Both the position numbers and the translations under genes were made by a program. From the NCBI RefSeq assembly GCF_026262505.1, contig NC_067207.1, positions 16,708,082 to 16,772,081 of the forward strand: a DNA stretch of 64,000 nt. The letters run 5' to 3'. This document shows, piece by piece, positions 51,449 through 62,220 of this stretch. Position 1 is the stretch's first letter, and each line of letters starts with the position of its first letter. The DNA is from Trichomonas vaginalis G3 (Eukaryota > Parabasalia > Trichomonadida > Trichomonadidae). The notes under the pieces were generated by a model. The model did no database searches, was not told the origin of the DNA, and was given only the letters and a program-made list of their open reading frames with translations.

Positions 51449-53842
51449 TCACATTAAAATAAATACAGTTATATAAGAAAATGAAACACGACCAATACTA
51501 TGATAATCACTTTTACACGAATAACCTTCACAGAAATTAAAGGAATCGATTTGAAGTCCAGAAGTTTTTAATAAATTAACTATAGCTTTTTTACTTGTAC
51601 CTTGAATTAACACTCCGCATTTCAATTGAGGGCAGTCCAAAAATGCATTAGATCCAATACTTTGTATACTGGATGGAATAGTAATTTGTTTCAGTGATGT
51701 GCATCCTTGGAATGCACTTACACCAATACTAGTAAGTGAATTTTCAGGCAGCATTATAGACTCTAGATGCGCGCAACTTATAAATGCGCTGTCTTCAATA
51801 TGCTGAACACCTTCAAGAAGAGAGAAGAAAACACGAGATGAAGCTGGTGGATAGACATGCATTCTGTACCTATTACTACTATAAATTGCACTACTTTCAC
51901 AAAGGAAGTTTTGGGATTGGAAGGTATTGACAGTTGAAAACTTTGAGCAGCCATCGAAAACTCCAAAGCCAATGCGGCTAAGTTTGCTGCCACTTCCAAT
52001 ATGGATAGAAACAAGTTGGCTGCATCCTCTCAAACACTGGTCATCAAGAGTTACAACATTGTCTGGAATATCGAGAGATGTAATTCCTGTGAAGCTGAGT
52101 GACTCTTGACCTATGTTTTCGCAGTTACTTGGAATACTAAACATAGACAAATTAGTACAACCTTTGAACATGGAAGCTGACAGATTGCCAAAACCAATTG
52201 TCCCTGAAGTAAATGTAACTTGAACAAGTCCACTGTTCATGAAACAACCTGAGCCGACAGAATTTACATTCCCTGGTATAATAATATTCAGCAAAGATGT
52301 CAATCCACTGAAAGATTTAATACCTAAACTTACTTGTGATGTAGTTTTAAATGATATTGAACTGATTTTCTCACAATTCAAGAATGCATTTTCTGAGATT
52401 GTCAAAGGAGAAGATGAAGAAAACGAGAGCGAAGCAATATTCTTGTTATTTTGAAAAGCATTCGGTCCTATTGTAGTAAGATCTGCTTGGAATTTAATAT
52501 CACCTGAAACTTGTGTCCCAGAAAATGCTGAATCTCCAATTGACTTGATTTTAGAGCCAAAAGTAAATGTTTTCAGATTTGAGCAACCTGAAAATGCGCC
52601 TTGTTCAATTGTTTCTAAATTTGAATCACCATCAAATGTAACAGATGTCAATGCCAATTTATTTTGGAACGAGTTCGTTTTTATAGATGTAACAGAGCTA
52701 AGGAGAACTATTTCTGATCTTGATCCTAAGTATTGCGATACAGATTTGTTTTTGTCAATGTAAATAACATAATAATCATCAAAATAAATGAATTCGTTGT
52801 TGATTGAAGTATATTTTATATTCGGATTAGAAGCCAATGCATTTCCTCCGAATGATCTTAATGACTTCGGCAATGTAATGCTAGTCAAATCATTACAATT
52901 TGCAAATGCTTCTTTGTTAATAGTTTCAACACTATCTGGAATAACAATAGACGTTAATTTACTTGAATAAAAACAACTATTATCGATTGTTTTTAAGGAT
53001 TTTGGAAGAGTTAATTGCTTAAGATTTGTTGCGGCATAAAATGCCCAAGTTCCTAATGAAGTAACTTTATCCGGGATGATTATTGTTGAAAGCTGTGTAC
53101 TTGCAAAACATCCACTGTTTATAGAAACTACATTTGGATCAATGGTATAGCTGTTTCCACAATTAGAGGCGCAATATATAATTTGTGTTTTATCTAAATT
53201 ATAAATAGCTTTTGTATCAAAGGATAAATAAGGATTTTTATTGTTTAGTGTAATTGTTTTCATCGATGTTATACCAGCAAAAGCTAAGCCATTAACATAC
53301 GAAACATTTTCGGGTACTTCGAAAGTTGTAAGCTTATCTCCATAAAACACATTTGAAGATAATGTAGTAAGCTGTGAACCAGGAGTAAAAGTAATACTAG
53401 ATAGTGAATAGCATTGAGAAATTCCAAAATCTAGAATAGTAGTAACTGTAGATGTAATATTTATACTTGTGATCTTTAATTTATTTAGAGCATATTTTGA
53501 TATGCTTTTTAAGCCTTCTGGAAGTAGTAAAGTAGCAATTGAATAACATTGAAAAAAAGCATATTGGCCAATATATTCTAGATCTTGGCATGATGAAAGA
53601 TCAACACTTTGCAACTTCGAACAGGTGTAAAAAGCATAATCATTTATTCTTTTTAATTTCGGTTTCGATTTAAAAGAAAAAGTTTCAAGAATGTCTTTGA
53701 CTGTTTTAAAACAATAGGTAATAGGATCTGTGCCACCAAAAACTTCGCAATCGCCTGAAATGATTAAATTGGATTTTTGGATGCAGATGGAGTTTAATGT
53801 CTTTCCTCCATCTGCATAGCAATAAGATGGTATCTCAGTCAT
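51449..53842 (-). CDS. BspA-like leucine-rich repeat (LRR_5, TpLRR) protein
   Basis: A 797-residue protein made almost wholly of 22-24-residue BspA/TpLRR repeats (residues about 55-755) of the form LxxIxIPxxVxxIGxxAFxxC, for example SLKQITIPSSIQSIGSNAFL. A Cys-containing N-terminal cap (SYCYADGGKTLNSICIQ) precedes them. The C-terminus has CEGYSCKSDYH and ends in a hydrophobic stretch VSFSYITVFILM right at the stop. Trichomonads carry hundreds of such genes, some of them surface proteins that bind host cells or bacteria. There is no signal peptide and the terminal hydrophobic stretch is short, so it may be non-classically surface-exposed or truncated just before a membrane anchor. Confidence 0.88.
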   Translation of the reverse strand: MTEIPSYCYADGGKTLNSICIQKSNLIISGDCEVFGGTDPITYCFKTVKDILETFSFKSKPKLKRINDYAFYTCSKLQSVDLSSCQDLEYIGQYAFFQCYSIATLLLPEGLKSISKYALNKLKITSINITSTVTTILDFGISQCYSLSSITFTPGSQLTTLSSNVFYGDKLTTFEVPENVSYVNGLAFAGITSMKTITLNNKNPYLSFDTKAIYNLDKTQIIYCASNCGNSYTIDPNVVSINSGCFASTQLSTIIIPDKVTSLGTWAFYAATNLKQLTLPKSLKTIDNSCFYSSKLTSIVIPDSVETINKEAFANCNDLTSITLPKSLRSFGGNALASNPNIKYTSINNEFIYFDDYYVIYIDKNKSVSQYLGSRSEIVLLSSVTSIKTNSFQNKLALTSVTFDGDSNLETIEQGAFSGCSNLKTFTFGSKIKSIGDSAFSGTQVSGDIKFQADLTTIGPNAFQNNKNIASLSFSSSSPLTISENAFLNCEKISSISFKTTSQVSLGIKSFSGLTSLLNIIIPGNVNSVGSGCFMNSGLVQVTFTSGTIGFGNLSASMFKGCTNLSMFSIPSNCENIGQESLSFTGITSLDIPDNVVTLDDQCLRGCSQLVSIHIGSGSKLSRIGFGVFDGCSKFSTVNTFQSQNFLCESSAIYSSNRYRMHVYPPASSRVFFSLLEGVQHIEDSAFISCAHLESIMLPENSLTSIGVSAFQGCTSLKQITIPSSIQSIGSNAFLDCPQLKCGVLIQGTSKKAIVNLLKTSGLQIDSFNFCEGYSCKSDYHSIGRVSFSYITVFILM

Positions 53843-54261
53843 ATGCTAGAACTTGAATCGGTGTTTGAAAAATGTATGCTTTAGCTTAATTTGGGGAATA
53901 AAGAATTACAATACTGAACTCCTTTCAATTCAAAAATTGAATGAAATTTATTCGTTTTAGATAAGAGTAGAGGTTTTCCTGTTCATATTGGCGTCTAATT
54001 TAAAACTTAGTACCATTAAGCAAATGTACGATGCTTTCCCGATCATTGGAGTCTCACAGCTCTTAAAATCTGAACCAACTCGATTAGATAACAAGAATCA
54101 TGACACGTGTGTCAAAAATCTATTCTAGTGCTTTGATATTTTGGTTTGTTGTTCAAACTTCGATGTAACTCATCTCAATTTCATTCGATCTTATGAATAC
54201 TTCGATATATAAAATAAATGTTATTTTATAAAAATATATGGTATTTGAATTTGAAAATAAT
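53843..54261. other. Divergent intergenic region
   Basis: About 420 bp between two divergently transcribed genes, so it should hold both promoters. Only the initiator-like motif at 54262 is recognisable. Confidence 0.5.
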
Positions 54262-54268
54262 TCATTTT
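54262..54268 (+). promoter_or_regulatory. Initiator-like motif
   Basis: TCATTTT six to twelve bases upstream of the ATG at 54274 fits the TCAYTW pattern and supports that start. Confidence 0.45.
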
Positions 54269-54273
54269 GATCA

Positions 54274-56703
54274 ATGTTTTCAAACAATTTTTCAATACAT
54301 TCTTTGATTAAGAGTTTATCATCTAATAATGATGAAGAAAGATGTAACGCCATGCATGAAATCGAACCATTGAAGCAAAACAATGAATTTTCTAATTTCT
54401 TGGTTAATTTTATACTTGATCCGAATGAAAAGATCGTTGATCGCATATTTCTAATTGGTGTCCTTCAATACAACAACCAGGTACTAGGAATTGAGCATTT
54501 TGAAGCTTTAAATGATTTGTTTAATTTGAGGCATCATCAAATGGATAATTTTCTTGCAGGATTATTTGCTCAGTATCATCACAATGCGCAAGATATAGAA
54601 GCGTATTTCCAAATTCAAAACAAATATGGTTCTATATTATGTATAACAAAATCACTTCCATTATTAAACCAAATTACAGAAAATTCAGAAGACTTAGATG
54701 AAATAATTCAAATGGTATGTGATTACGTGTCGAACATAATTCTTGATGAAAATATCGAATTTAAAACAAAGTACGAAGCATTTGAATGCATCAATATCAT
54801 ATGTGAATTTGAAACTTATGACTTGTCATCATTTTATTCACTTATATTTCAATTTTATTCTGAAATCACAGATATTTCACAAATTGACTGGAAACTATTT
54901 TCAAAATTAACAGAAAATGCAGTACAATACTCTGATAGAACTATGTTAGATGTTTCTTTATCGATTTTTAATAATTTATCGCAATTATCTCCTCATTCCG
55001 ATAAGAACATCATTTCTAGCCTTATAAACATTGGATATGTAATTGATTATTCAATTGAAGAATACTCCAACGAAATTGACTTAAATGAACTCGTGATTTC
55101 AGCAATTCGAAATTCATTTTATTCAGAAGAAGACTATTATGAATTTAAGACTAATTTTGATTACTTCTATCAAATGGAAATAGATAATGAAGCCGATGAA
55201 GAAGATTCAGATAAATTACAAGCAATTTGTTTCAAAATTCTAGAAGATCTGTTAGATAAAGAATCAGCAACTGATTTATTGCAAAACAGTCTTGAAAATT
55301 CTAATGCTGTCGATACTGTTTTTTTATTTATTTTCATTAACAAATTTGACCTTGATTTCGATCCAAATGTACTTATAGAACGAATTAATGTAATTGACTC
55401 ACCAATTAAATGCATAATAGCAAAAGGAAATTTCATTAGATATGTCATTAAAAAAGAAATATGTGATTCTGACTTTATTCAAGCAATTCTTAATGAAAAC
55501 AACTCTTATTTACTTATTTATTTGTTAGACAGTATCCAAGAAAATCCAAACTTATTTATTAATTATATTCCTGCTTTATTTTATCAAATAATTGATATTT
55601 TATCTTCATTTAACTCAGATAGTGTCAAAAGTGCTTTGTGCTTATTATTAAATGTTATAACTGATGAGACAATTTGTTGCTTTACAGAAATTGATGATAC
55701 TTTTATGCATTATTTTGAGAAATTATTAGATTATAGTGTTAATAGTGGAACAAACTGCGCAACAGAGGTATCTCTTATAATATCAAAAATGCTTTCTAAT
55801 GATATGATATTGAACAATGTTTCTCAGTTATTATCTCAAAAAATCATTCATTTCTTTTCAAATGAATTTACTTTTGATTCAGGAATAATCATATTTGGAA
55901 CTTTATTAATTGACAACATTAGTTTCCCAGATACATCATTTTATTCTCAAATATTTGATGTGTTTTGTCATAATTTTCCAAGTGTTGGATTTGTTACTGG
56001 TTGTGTAGAACAAATAATATCTATTCTATCATTTGGTCTTGAAAATGGAGTTCCTGGTATTGAAGATTCAATTTTATCATTCTTTAGAGCAGCTCCAAAT
56101 ATAAGTTGTTTGATTCATTGTGGAAGTATTTTAGTTCAATCAATAACTAAAAATGTTGAACTTGGAATTGAAATCATGAAATTATTGATAGTAAAAGAAG
56201 ATGTTGAATCATATTTTCACATCAGGATTACAATCCCTACATTGTTTTTAAGTCTCGTCGATAACGACAAAATACAACGAGTTTATTCAGAATCAGGATT
56301 AGATTTTAACCAAATTATATCAAAGTATATGGAGGAAATGCTTGTGAAATCGAAATTTCTTTTGTTTATTGATGAAAAGATACTTTTGAAGTTTATTTTA
56401 ACATTAAATAGCTTAGTCATAGATGGAAACGAATATCAGTCAATTGATATTGTTCTTCAGAGAATTAAGTCATATCTTTCTTCTAACATTGGTCTTCTTA
56501 AGAGTTTTGAATCGTCGGAAACTATTATATGGCAGACATCAAACTTTATGAAAAATGATTACGTTCTCTCTCATATTCAATGGATAACATATAAGCTGAG
56601 ACAATTCATTGATGAATGTATTTGTCCATTCATACAACCTGGCACAGAATCAGAAACTTCTTATTCAGAAATTTTGCAATTTTTGAATGACAATCAATTA
56701 TAA
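54274..56703 (+). CDS. Large alpha-solenoid (HEAT/ARM-like) protein, unknown
   Basis: An 809-residue, Leu/Ile/Asp/Glu-rich, almost entirely helical protein. Residues 1-110 resemble the opening of importin-beta-type proteins (SLIKSLSSNNDEERCNAMHEIE, then FLVNFILDPNEKIVDRIFLIGVLQ), with hydrophobic and acidic helices in pairs throughout. A divergent karyopherin or other HEAT-repeat scaffold is the most likely reading; no diagnostic Ran-binding motif is evident to me. The start is supported by an initiator-like motif immediately upstream. Intact. Confidence 0.65.
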   Translation: MFSNNFSIHSLIKSLSSNNDEERCNAMHEIEPLKQNNEFSNFLVNFILDPNEKIVDRIFLIGVLQYNNQVLGIEHFEALNDLFNLRHHQMDNFLAGLFAQYHHNAQDIEAYFQIQNKYGSILCITKSLPLLNQITENSEDLDEIIQMVCDYVSNIILDENIEFKTKYEAFECINIICEFETYDLSSFYSLIFQFYSEITDISQIDWKLFSKLTENAVQYSDRTMLDVSLSIFNNLSQLSPHSDKNIISSLINIGYVIDYSIEEYSNEIDLNELVISAIRNSFYSEEDYYEFKTNFDYFYQMEIDNEADEEDSDKLQAICFKILEDLLDKESATDLLQNSLENSNAVDTVFLFIFINKFDLDFDPNVLIERINVIDSPIKCIIAKGNFIRYVIKKEICDSDFIQAILNENNSYLLIYLLDSIQENPNLFINYIPALFYQIIDILSSFNSDSVKSALCLLLNVITDETICCFTEIDDTFMHYFEKLLDYSVNSGTNCATEVSLIISKMLSNDMILNNVSQLLSQKIIHFFSNEFTFDSGIIIFGTLLIDNISFPDTSFYSQIFDVFCHNFPSVGFVTGCVEQIISILSFGLENGVPGIEDSILSFFRAAPNISCLIHCGSILVQSITKNVELGIEIMKLLIVKEDVESYFHIRITIPTLFLSLVDNDKIQRVYSESGLDFNQIISKYMEEMLVKSKFLLFIDEKILLKFILTLNSLVIDGNEYQSIDIVLQRIKSYLSSNIGLLKSFESSETIIWQTSNFMKNDYVLSHIQWITYKLRQFIDECICPFIQPGTESETSYSEILQFLNDNQL

Positions 56704-57171
56704 TATATTATTGTTTGAATAAACAACTGTTTTTAAGTAAATGAGATTTGTAATGGCAGATTTATGCAAATTCAAATAATATGGTACAAAAATACTCAAT
56801 CATGGTTAGTTTGGAGTACTAAATTGACATGTATATAAACTATTGTGTCGGTTTCTCTTAACTATGAAGCTTTAATTACTGAAGTAAAAAATTTGATGAA
56901 ATAATATACTGATTTGTTCGCTTTTTATTGGTGAGAATAGAAGTTATGTTCGGAGTAGTATTAAATATTAAGTAAATTCTCTCTTCTGAGATAATTAAAA
57001 TCCAAACGGGATCAATTTCGGATAGATGTTGAAGTTACATCATAAAAATAATAAAGTGTAAAATGAAAATGTAAAATAAGGCTGATAAAATGTGAAATGT
57101 CCACATAAAACGACTTCGACGAAAATCAATGTAAAAAAATGCTTTAAAAGTTAACATAATAAGCAAAAAGT
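56704..57171. other. Convergent intergenic region, nothing recognised
   Basis: About 470 AT-rich bases between two converging genes. Confidence 0.5.
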
Positions 57172-57747
57172 TTACTCGAGGACTTCCTTGATTTCGAACC
57201 AGCCCTGTGGCTTGAAGCAAACTGGGCATGCCTTTGGAGCGACTTTAGCTCTTACGACGTAGCCACAGTTGCGGCACTTCCAGGCGACAACGGCCTCGCG
57301 CTTGAAGACTGTTGATGATTCAACTTGCTTGGCGAGTGTGTTGAAGCGGATTTCGTGTTCCTTCTCGACAGCAGCGATTCCACGGAAAGCCTTAGCGATC
57401 TTAGCGAAGCCTTCCTTCTCAGCAACATCAGCGAAGTGTGGGTAGTCTGTTGTGTGCTCGGCGTATTCACCGGCAGCAGCATTGCGGAGGTTTGTAAGTG
57501 TGTCGTTTACGCCACAGGCTGGGACCTCTGTCTCGATCTTGACAGAGCCAAGGCCCTTGATCTGGCTCCAGAAGTAGTTGGCGTGGACCTTCTCATTCTC
57601 AGCTGTTTCGATGAAGAGCTGAGCGATCTGTTCGTAGCCTTGCTTCTTGGCAACTTCGGCGAAGAATGTGTAGCGGTTGCGGGCCATGGACTCACCGGCG
57701 AAAGCGCAAGCAAGATTCTTTTCTGTCTGGGTGCCTTTAAGAGACAT
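57172..57747 (-). CDS. Rubrerythrin
   Basis: A 191-residue oxygen-defence protein that reduces hydrogen peroxide using a di-iron centre. The ferritin-like four-helix domain (residues 1-145) shows the paired ligand motifs GESMARNRY (Glu19), ENEKVHANYF (ExxH), GEYAEH and EKEHEIRF; the C-terminal rubredoxin-like domain has WKCRNCGY and CPVCFKPQGWFE for one iron. The N-terminus (MSLKGTQTEKNL) lacks a typical hydrogenosomal presequence, so cytosolic location is likely. The coding sequence is much richer in G and C than its surroundings and uses a narrow set of codons, as expected of a highly expressed gene. Family and full length are clear. Confidence 0.95.
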   Translation of the reverse strand: MSLKGTQTEKNLACAFAGESMARNRYTFFAEVAKKQGYEQIAQLFIETAENEKVHANYFWSQIKGLGSVKIETEVPACGVNDTLTNLRNAAAGEYAEHTTDYPHFADVAEKEGFAKIAKAFRGIAAVEKEHEIRFNTLAKQVESSTVFKREAVVAWKCRNCGYVVRAKVAPKACPVCFKPQGWFEIKEVLE

Positions 57748-57753
57748 TAAAGC

Positions 57754-57760
57754 TAAGTGA
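57754..57760 (-). promoter_or_regulatory. Initiator-like motif of the rubrerythrin gene
   Basis: On the minus strand TTCACTTAGCTTTA directly precedes the ATG; TCACTTA matches TCAYTW about 7-13 bases upstream. Confidence 0.5.
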
Positions 57761-59048
57761 AGTCATAACCTCTAAATAAAACACAATTAATAAAAACCTC
57801 AGAAATAAAAACTATAAAAAATTATCGCTTTGATAATTTGACTAAATAGCAATCGTATGAAGACTTAGAGATTTGACGGGCTTTAATCAGCTGAAATTGA
57901 ATTATCATTCAAATATTTTGAATGTTTGTTAATGGCTAACAAATTTTGCAATACTGTTAATAAGTATTAACTATTTATTAATTTAAAAACTGACAAATAT
58001 TCTCAAAAAATACAATGCTCGATCATTGAGCTTTCATTGGCTACATAAAAAATAACCGTATGCAAAATATGTTATCCTATCATGCATCAATTAGCTTTTT
58101 CAACTTAAAATCCTAAAATTCTCAAGAATCTGTTTGAAATTGAAATTTAAAATCATCATTAAATCCCAAGTATATTATGCGCAATAAATTTCTGGCAGGA
58201 AAACTCGTGTATTTCAGGAGTTGCACTTAAAATACCAAGAATTATTTAAATCACAAAAATATATGCCACAAAAAATATTTTGCATATGATCACTCGCTTT
58301 AACATTTTTGAAAGCAAACTATATTTCACTTTGTATTATGTCAATTATAAGAATTAAATATAATTTCATTATCTTATTCGAGTTTTGTTGATCGCCGAGC
58401 TACATATGTGAAATTTGAGCGGAAATTAGATAGAGGTTGAATTATTTTTCTTTGTTAAATGAAGAGTTGTCGATGATCTTAGATGGAAAAAAGAGAAGTG
58501 TTTCGACCTCAGACCTCAACGCCCGAGCCTGTGGCTTGGTGAGTAAATATCATGTAGCATAATAAATATATTGGTATTATTTGTTATCGAATCTATCACT
58601 TTTTACACTCAAATATATTTAAAATTGTTTTTCATTTCGAAATTTTCATTGCCACTTTGTATATTAATAGATATATAGATATATAGAAAGATTTTAAAGT
58701 ATGAAGATCGTATATGCATGCAATTTTGAGAAATTTGCAAATTATCCAAATATTAAAAATTTAATGAAATTATGAATCAGAACTAAATGTAACTTATAAA
58801 AACATCCAAATTTTCTCTTTAAGTTCGGATTTAATTTTAAGAGAATTTTTCAAAGGTTTACTTCGTCACAATTTTTAAAAAGATTTCAAATAAGAAGTCC
58901 TTATTATGATAAACATAATGATTAAGAAATAAATTTACCCTTGTCAGACGATTTTATTTTTTCAGATAAATAATCGTATTCCTGGACTAGGGACTTCCAC
59001 AGTAACTCTTTTTACAATATATACTTTCTATTTCTGCAAGAAAAATTA
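57761..59048. other. Intergenic region with one tRNA-like patch
   Basis: About 1.3 kb upstream of rubrerythrin. Apart from the patch at 58487-58560 I see only AT-rich sequence. Confidence 0.5.
58487..58560 (-). other. tRNA-like (pol III-like) relic
   Basis: On the minus strand: a short stem AGCC/GGCT, then GAGGTCTGAGGTCGAAACAC with a B-box-like GGTCGAAAC, then CTTCTC and a T-run that could end pol III transcription. It does not fold as a full cloverleaf. Confidence 0.3.
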
Positions 59049-59056
59049 CCCTTTTC

Positions 59057-60487
59057 TAGGGATGCGACGGTTTTACGCCATGACCGTTTAAAAATAGAAT
59101 AATACGCCATTTTTGGGGCCGAATGGCGGGTACGGAGTAGCCGCCATTCGGCCGAATAACAAAACAATACAAAATTATCGCCGTCCTTTTTTTTCTCTCT
59201 CTCTCTCTCTCTTTCTTTTCTCTTTCCTCTTTTTACTCCTCTTTCTCTTTTCATCATTAAACGTAGAAAGATATATTAATATTATTTTAAAATTAAAAAA
59301 AAATAAAGAAAGTATAATAAGTAATTATTTAGTTATCGATATATATATGTAAAGTGATAATCTGAGGATAATCTGAGGAGGAGTCTGAGGATTAGACCGA
59401 GGAGTAGTTTCAGGAGTTGTCTGAGGATAATTTGAGGAGTTTGAGGAGTAGTCTGAGGAGTTTGAGGAGTAGTCTGAGGAGTTTGAGGAGTAGTCGGAGG
59501 AGTTTGAGGAGTAGTCTGAGGAGTTTGAGGATAATCTGAGGAGTTGTCTGAGGAGTAGTTTCAGGAGTTGTCTGAGGATAATTTGAGGAGTTTGAGGAGT
59601 AGTCTGAGGAGTTTGAGGATAATCTGAGGAGTTTGAGGATAATCTGAGGAGTTTGAGGATAATCTGAGCATAATCTGAGGAGGAGTCTGAGGATTAGACT
59701 GAGGAGTAGTTTGAGGATAATCTGAGGAGGAGTCTGCGGATAATCTGAGGAGTAGTTTCAGGAGTAGTCTGAGGACTAGTCTCAGGACTAGTCTGATGAG
59801 GAGGACTCTAAGGAGTAGTCTGAAGAGTAGTCTCAGGAGGAAGATCTGAGGAGGAGTCTTATGAGGAAGATCTGAGGAGTAGTCTGATGAGGAGGGGTCT
59901 AAGGAGTAGTCTGAGGATGATGAGTAATCTGATAAGGAGTAGTCTGAGGATGATCTGAGGATAACCTGATGACTAGTCTAGGAGTGGTCTAATAAAAATG
60001 TAAAATATTTTCAAAGAAAAAATTCTATGAATTTTATATTTTAATTCTTAGCATTATACTGAATAAAATAAACATAAATATCAAAATTTGAAATTGAACA
60101 CGCCAAAAAATTGATAATCCACATTCAATATTTTGTAAGTGGCGTACTTTTTGAATACTCGCCATACGCCTTGGAGTTCTCAATTTTGAATTCGCCTTTA
60201 TTTGGGCGACCTCAGAAAAATACGCCATTAAGAAAATATTGTATGAGATTTTAAATTTGAACACGCTCTACCTTAAGGAATTAAATTTATTAAGATATAT
60301 TTATATATAATAAACGATTACTTAAAAAAAAGTATTTCATCACTTATGTAAGTTTCAAAAAAATCACGAAAATAAAAAAATCAAGATTAAAATTTTATTT
60401 TTAATTTTTGAATTTCTCAAATGGCGAAATTTTTGGGCGAACAAAAAAATGTACGCCCGGTCAAATGGCGTGTTTAACGCATCCCTA
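59057..60487. mobile_element. hAT non-autonomous DNA transposon, 1.43 kb
   Basis: The ends read TAGGGATGCG and CGCATCCCTA, and CCCTTTTC lies on both sides (59049-59056 and 60488-60495), a perfect 8-bp duplication. TAGGG fits the hAT YARNG end rule. Inside are a 13-bp-stem hairpin at 59117-59153 (GGCCGAATGGCGG and its complement), a TC microsatellite near 59196 and the minisatellite at 59355-59990. No transposase frame is seen. Confidence 0.82.
59355..59990 (+). repeat. Purine-rich minisatellite inside the hAT element
   Basis: Degenerate 11-14-bp units of the TGAGGAGTAGTC and TGAGGATAATC types repeat some 50 times on the plus strand with strong purine bias. Units become more varied toward 59990, as in an ageing array. 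Confidence 0.8.
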
Positions 60488-60495
60488 CCCTTTTC

Positions 60496-61219
60496 TATCA
60501 AATTTTCAGTCGAAACACTTCTCAAAAAAGTTTATTTTTTTCCATTATTTTGTTATTTCAAAATTATTTCATTGATTTTGGAGATTTGAAATCGAGCAAA
60601 ACAGCTTATTTTCAATTATATTTTTAGGTGCCGGATAATTTTTTTATGTTGAACTTTTGAAATATAATATGCTATCGATTGCTGTCATGAATCACTATTA
60701 TCATTAATATTTATAAGTTAACATGTATCCAATAGGAAACACACATGTCAATTCCTTAACAGCCAGAATCAGCCTTTCATTTTTAAAAATTTATTAAGAA
60801 ACATCTTTATTACAAACATTATTTGAATGTAAAATAAAACAATGCAATGTTAGAGTGTCTAATGTACTATTTAAAATGGCGAGCATACAAAATAAAACGA
60901 TGAGCAATTTTTTTTCGATGATGCATTCTTTCTATTTTTAAAAATGCATGACTTACAATATGTAAACCATATCTATTGGCATAAATAGCCTCTACTTCTT
61001 TTGTTTACCTCAAAATTTATCGAATTTGTTCCCAAATGTGCGAAATATAACAATAAATCGACAAACATGATTAATGATAAAGAAAATTAGTACTCAAATC
61101 GCAAATTTTATGATTCGATTTCAAATTTAGATCTCAAATCCCTCATTATGACAAATAATATATGCATGCATAGGCGATTCCATTTTGATAAAGTTTTCCT
61201 ATAACGATGACGATTATTT
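60496..61219. other. Intergenic, nothing recognised
   Basis: About 720 bp of AT-rich sequence upstream of the Mo25-like gene. Confidence 0.5.
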
Positions 61220-61226
61220 TCATTAT
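61220..61226 (+). promoter_or_regulatory. Initiator-like motif of the Mo25-like gene
   Basis: TCATTAT lies 23-29 bp upstream of the ATG at 61249 and downstream of an in-frame ATG at 61207, which argues for 61249 as the true start. Confidence 0.4.
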
Positions 61227-61248
61227 TTTATATAGCGGTAGAATTATA

Positions 61249-62220
61249 ATGTCAATATTTGGTCATATGAAGCCATCACGCATTGTAAAAAAGGCTATGG
61301 ATGGTTTAGCTGGATTTAGAGAAACTACTTTTGCTGAAGATAAAGCTCAATATTTAGAAATTATTAGTAAAAATTTTGGTCGTATGACTGACATTCTTTA
61401 TAAGAAAATTGATGGTGAAGAAGCGAGTTCTAAGTCGCTACAACTCATTAATGAGATTGCTGCTACGAATTTCATACTTGATGGAATTTTAATTTTATCA
61501 AATCTTCCGGTTGAGCATAGGAGACAATTCACAATGATATTCACAGGAGCGGTAGCCTATAAAAATAACGGAGAATCTCCTCTTGTGAAATATATTGAGC
61601 AAGATCCTGATATAATTGACACAATTATTCATTTATATAACAATCCTGAACTCGCCATTACAGCAGGAGAGATGCTTAGAGTATGTGCCACATACGAAAG
61701 TCTTACGAAACAAATCCTAAGTAAGAGTTCTGTTAATCAACTCTTCAAGTTTTTCACGGTTCCACTTTTTGATGTCGCAGCCGATTCATTTTCATTGTTC
61801 AGAGAAATATTACTATCATCACCAATCGCAAAACAATATATTCGCGATAATTACGATTTTATTGTTGAAAAATTGAATCAATTTTCCGAAAAATCCCATT
61901 ACGCATCATCATTACAGAGTCTTAGACTCATCCGAGAACTAATCGAAACAAATGAAGTGTTCAATATGCTTTATTTGAGTTCAGATCGCAATTTTGATTT
62001 GATTTTACAGCACTTCACTTCACAATACAAGAATATTGCTATTGAAGCCCTTAAAATCTTCAAATTGTTCATAGATTTCAAGAAATCATCCGAAAAGATC
62101 CGAAAATTTACCAAAGATAACAAAGATAACCTGATCAAATATGCTGATGCACTTTTGGACTTCCCTCTTGATCAGAGTTTCAGAACTAATTTGATTGATA
62201 CAATACAAAACCAACAATGA
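61249..62220 (+). CDS. Mo25/CAB39-like scaffold protein
   Basis: A 323-residue ARM-like helical protein matching Mo25 over its length: N-terminal MSIFGHMKPSRIVKKAMDGL, then FILDGILILSNLPVEHRRQFTMIFTGA, DIIDTIIHLYNNPELAITAGEMLRVC (animal Mo25 has PEIALNCGMMLREC), FDVAADSFSLFREIL and IAIEALKIFKLFI. Mo25 binds and activates STE20/STRAD-type kinases that control polarity and cytokinesis. Size matches the family (about 340 residues). I chose 61249 over the in-frame ATG at 61207 because of homology and the intervening initiator-like motif. Confidence 0.9.
   Translation: MSIFGHMKPSRIVKKAMDGLAGFRETTFAEDKAQYLEIISKNFGRMTDILYKKIDGEEASSKSLQLINEIAATNFILDGILILSNLPVEHRRQFTMIFTGAVAYKNNGESPLVKYIEQDPDIIDTIIHLYNNPELAITAGEMLRVCATYESLTKQILSKSSVNQLFKFFTVPLFDVAADSFSLFREILLSSPIAKQYIRDNYDFIVEKLNQFSEKSHYASSLQSLRLIRELIETNEVFNMLYLSSDRNFDLILQHFTSQYKNIAIEALKIFKLFIDFKKSSEKIRKFTKDNKDNLIKYADALLDFPLDQSFRTNLIDTIQNQQ

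Noticed and set aside
57325-57750. A 141-residue frame opposite the rubrerythrin gene
   Set aside because: It is a shadow of the GC-rich, codon-biased rubrerythrin gene, with a complementary Val/Leu/Glu-rich composition.
59012-59257. Arg/Lys/Glu-rich frame
   Set aside because: It is a translation of the TC microsatellite inside the hAT element.
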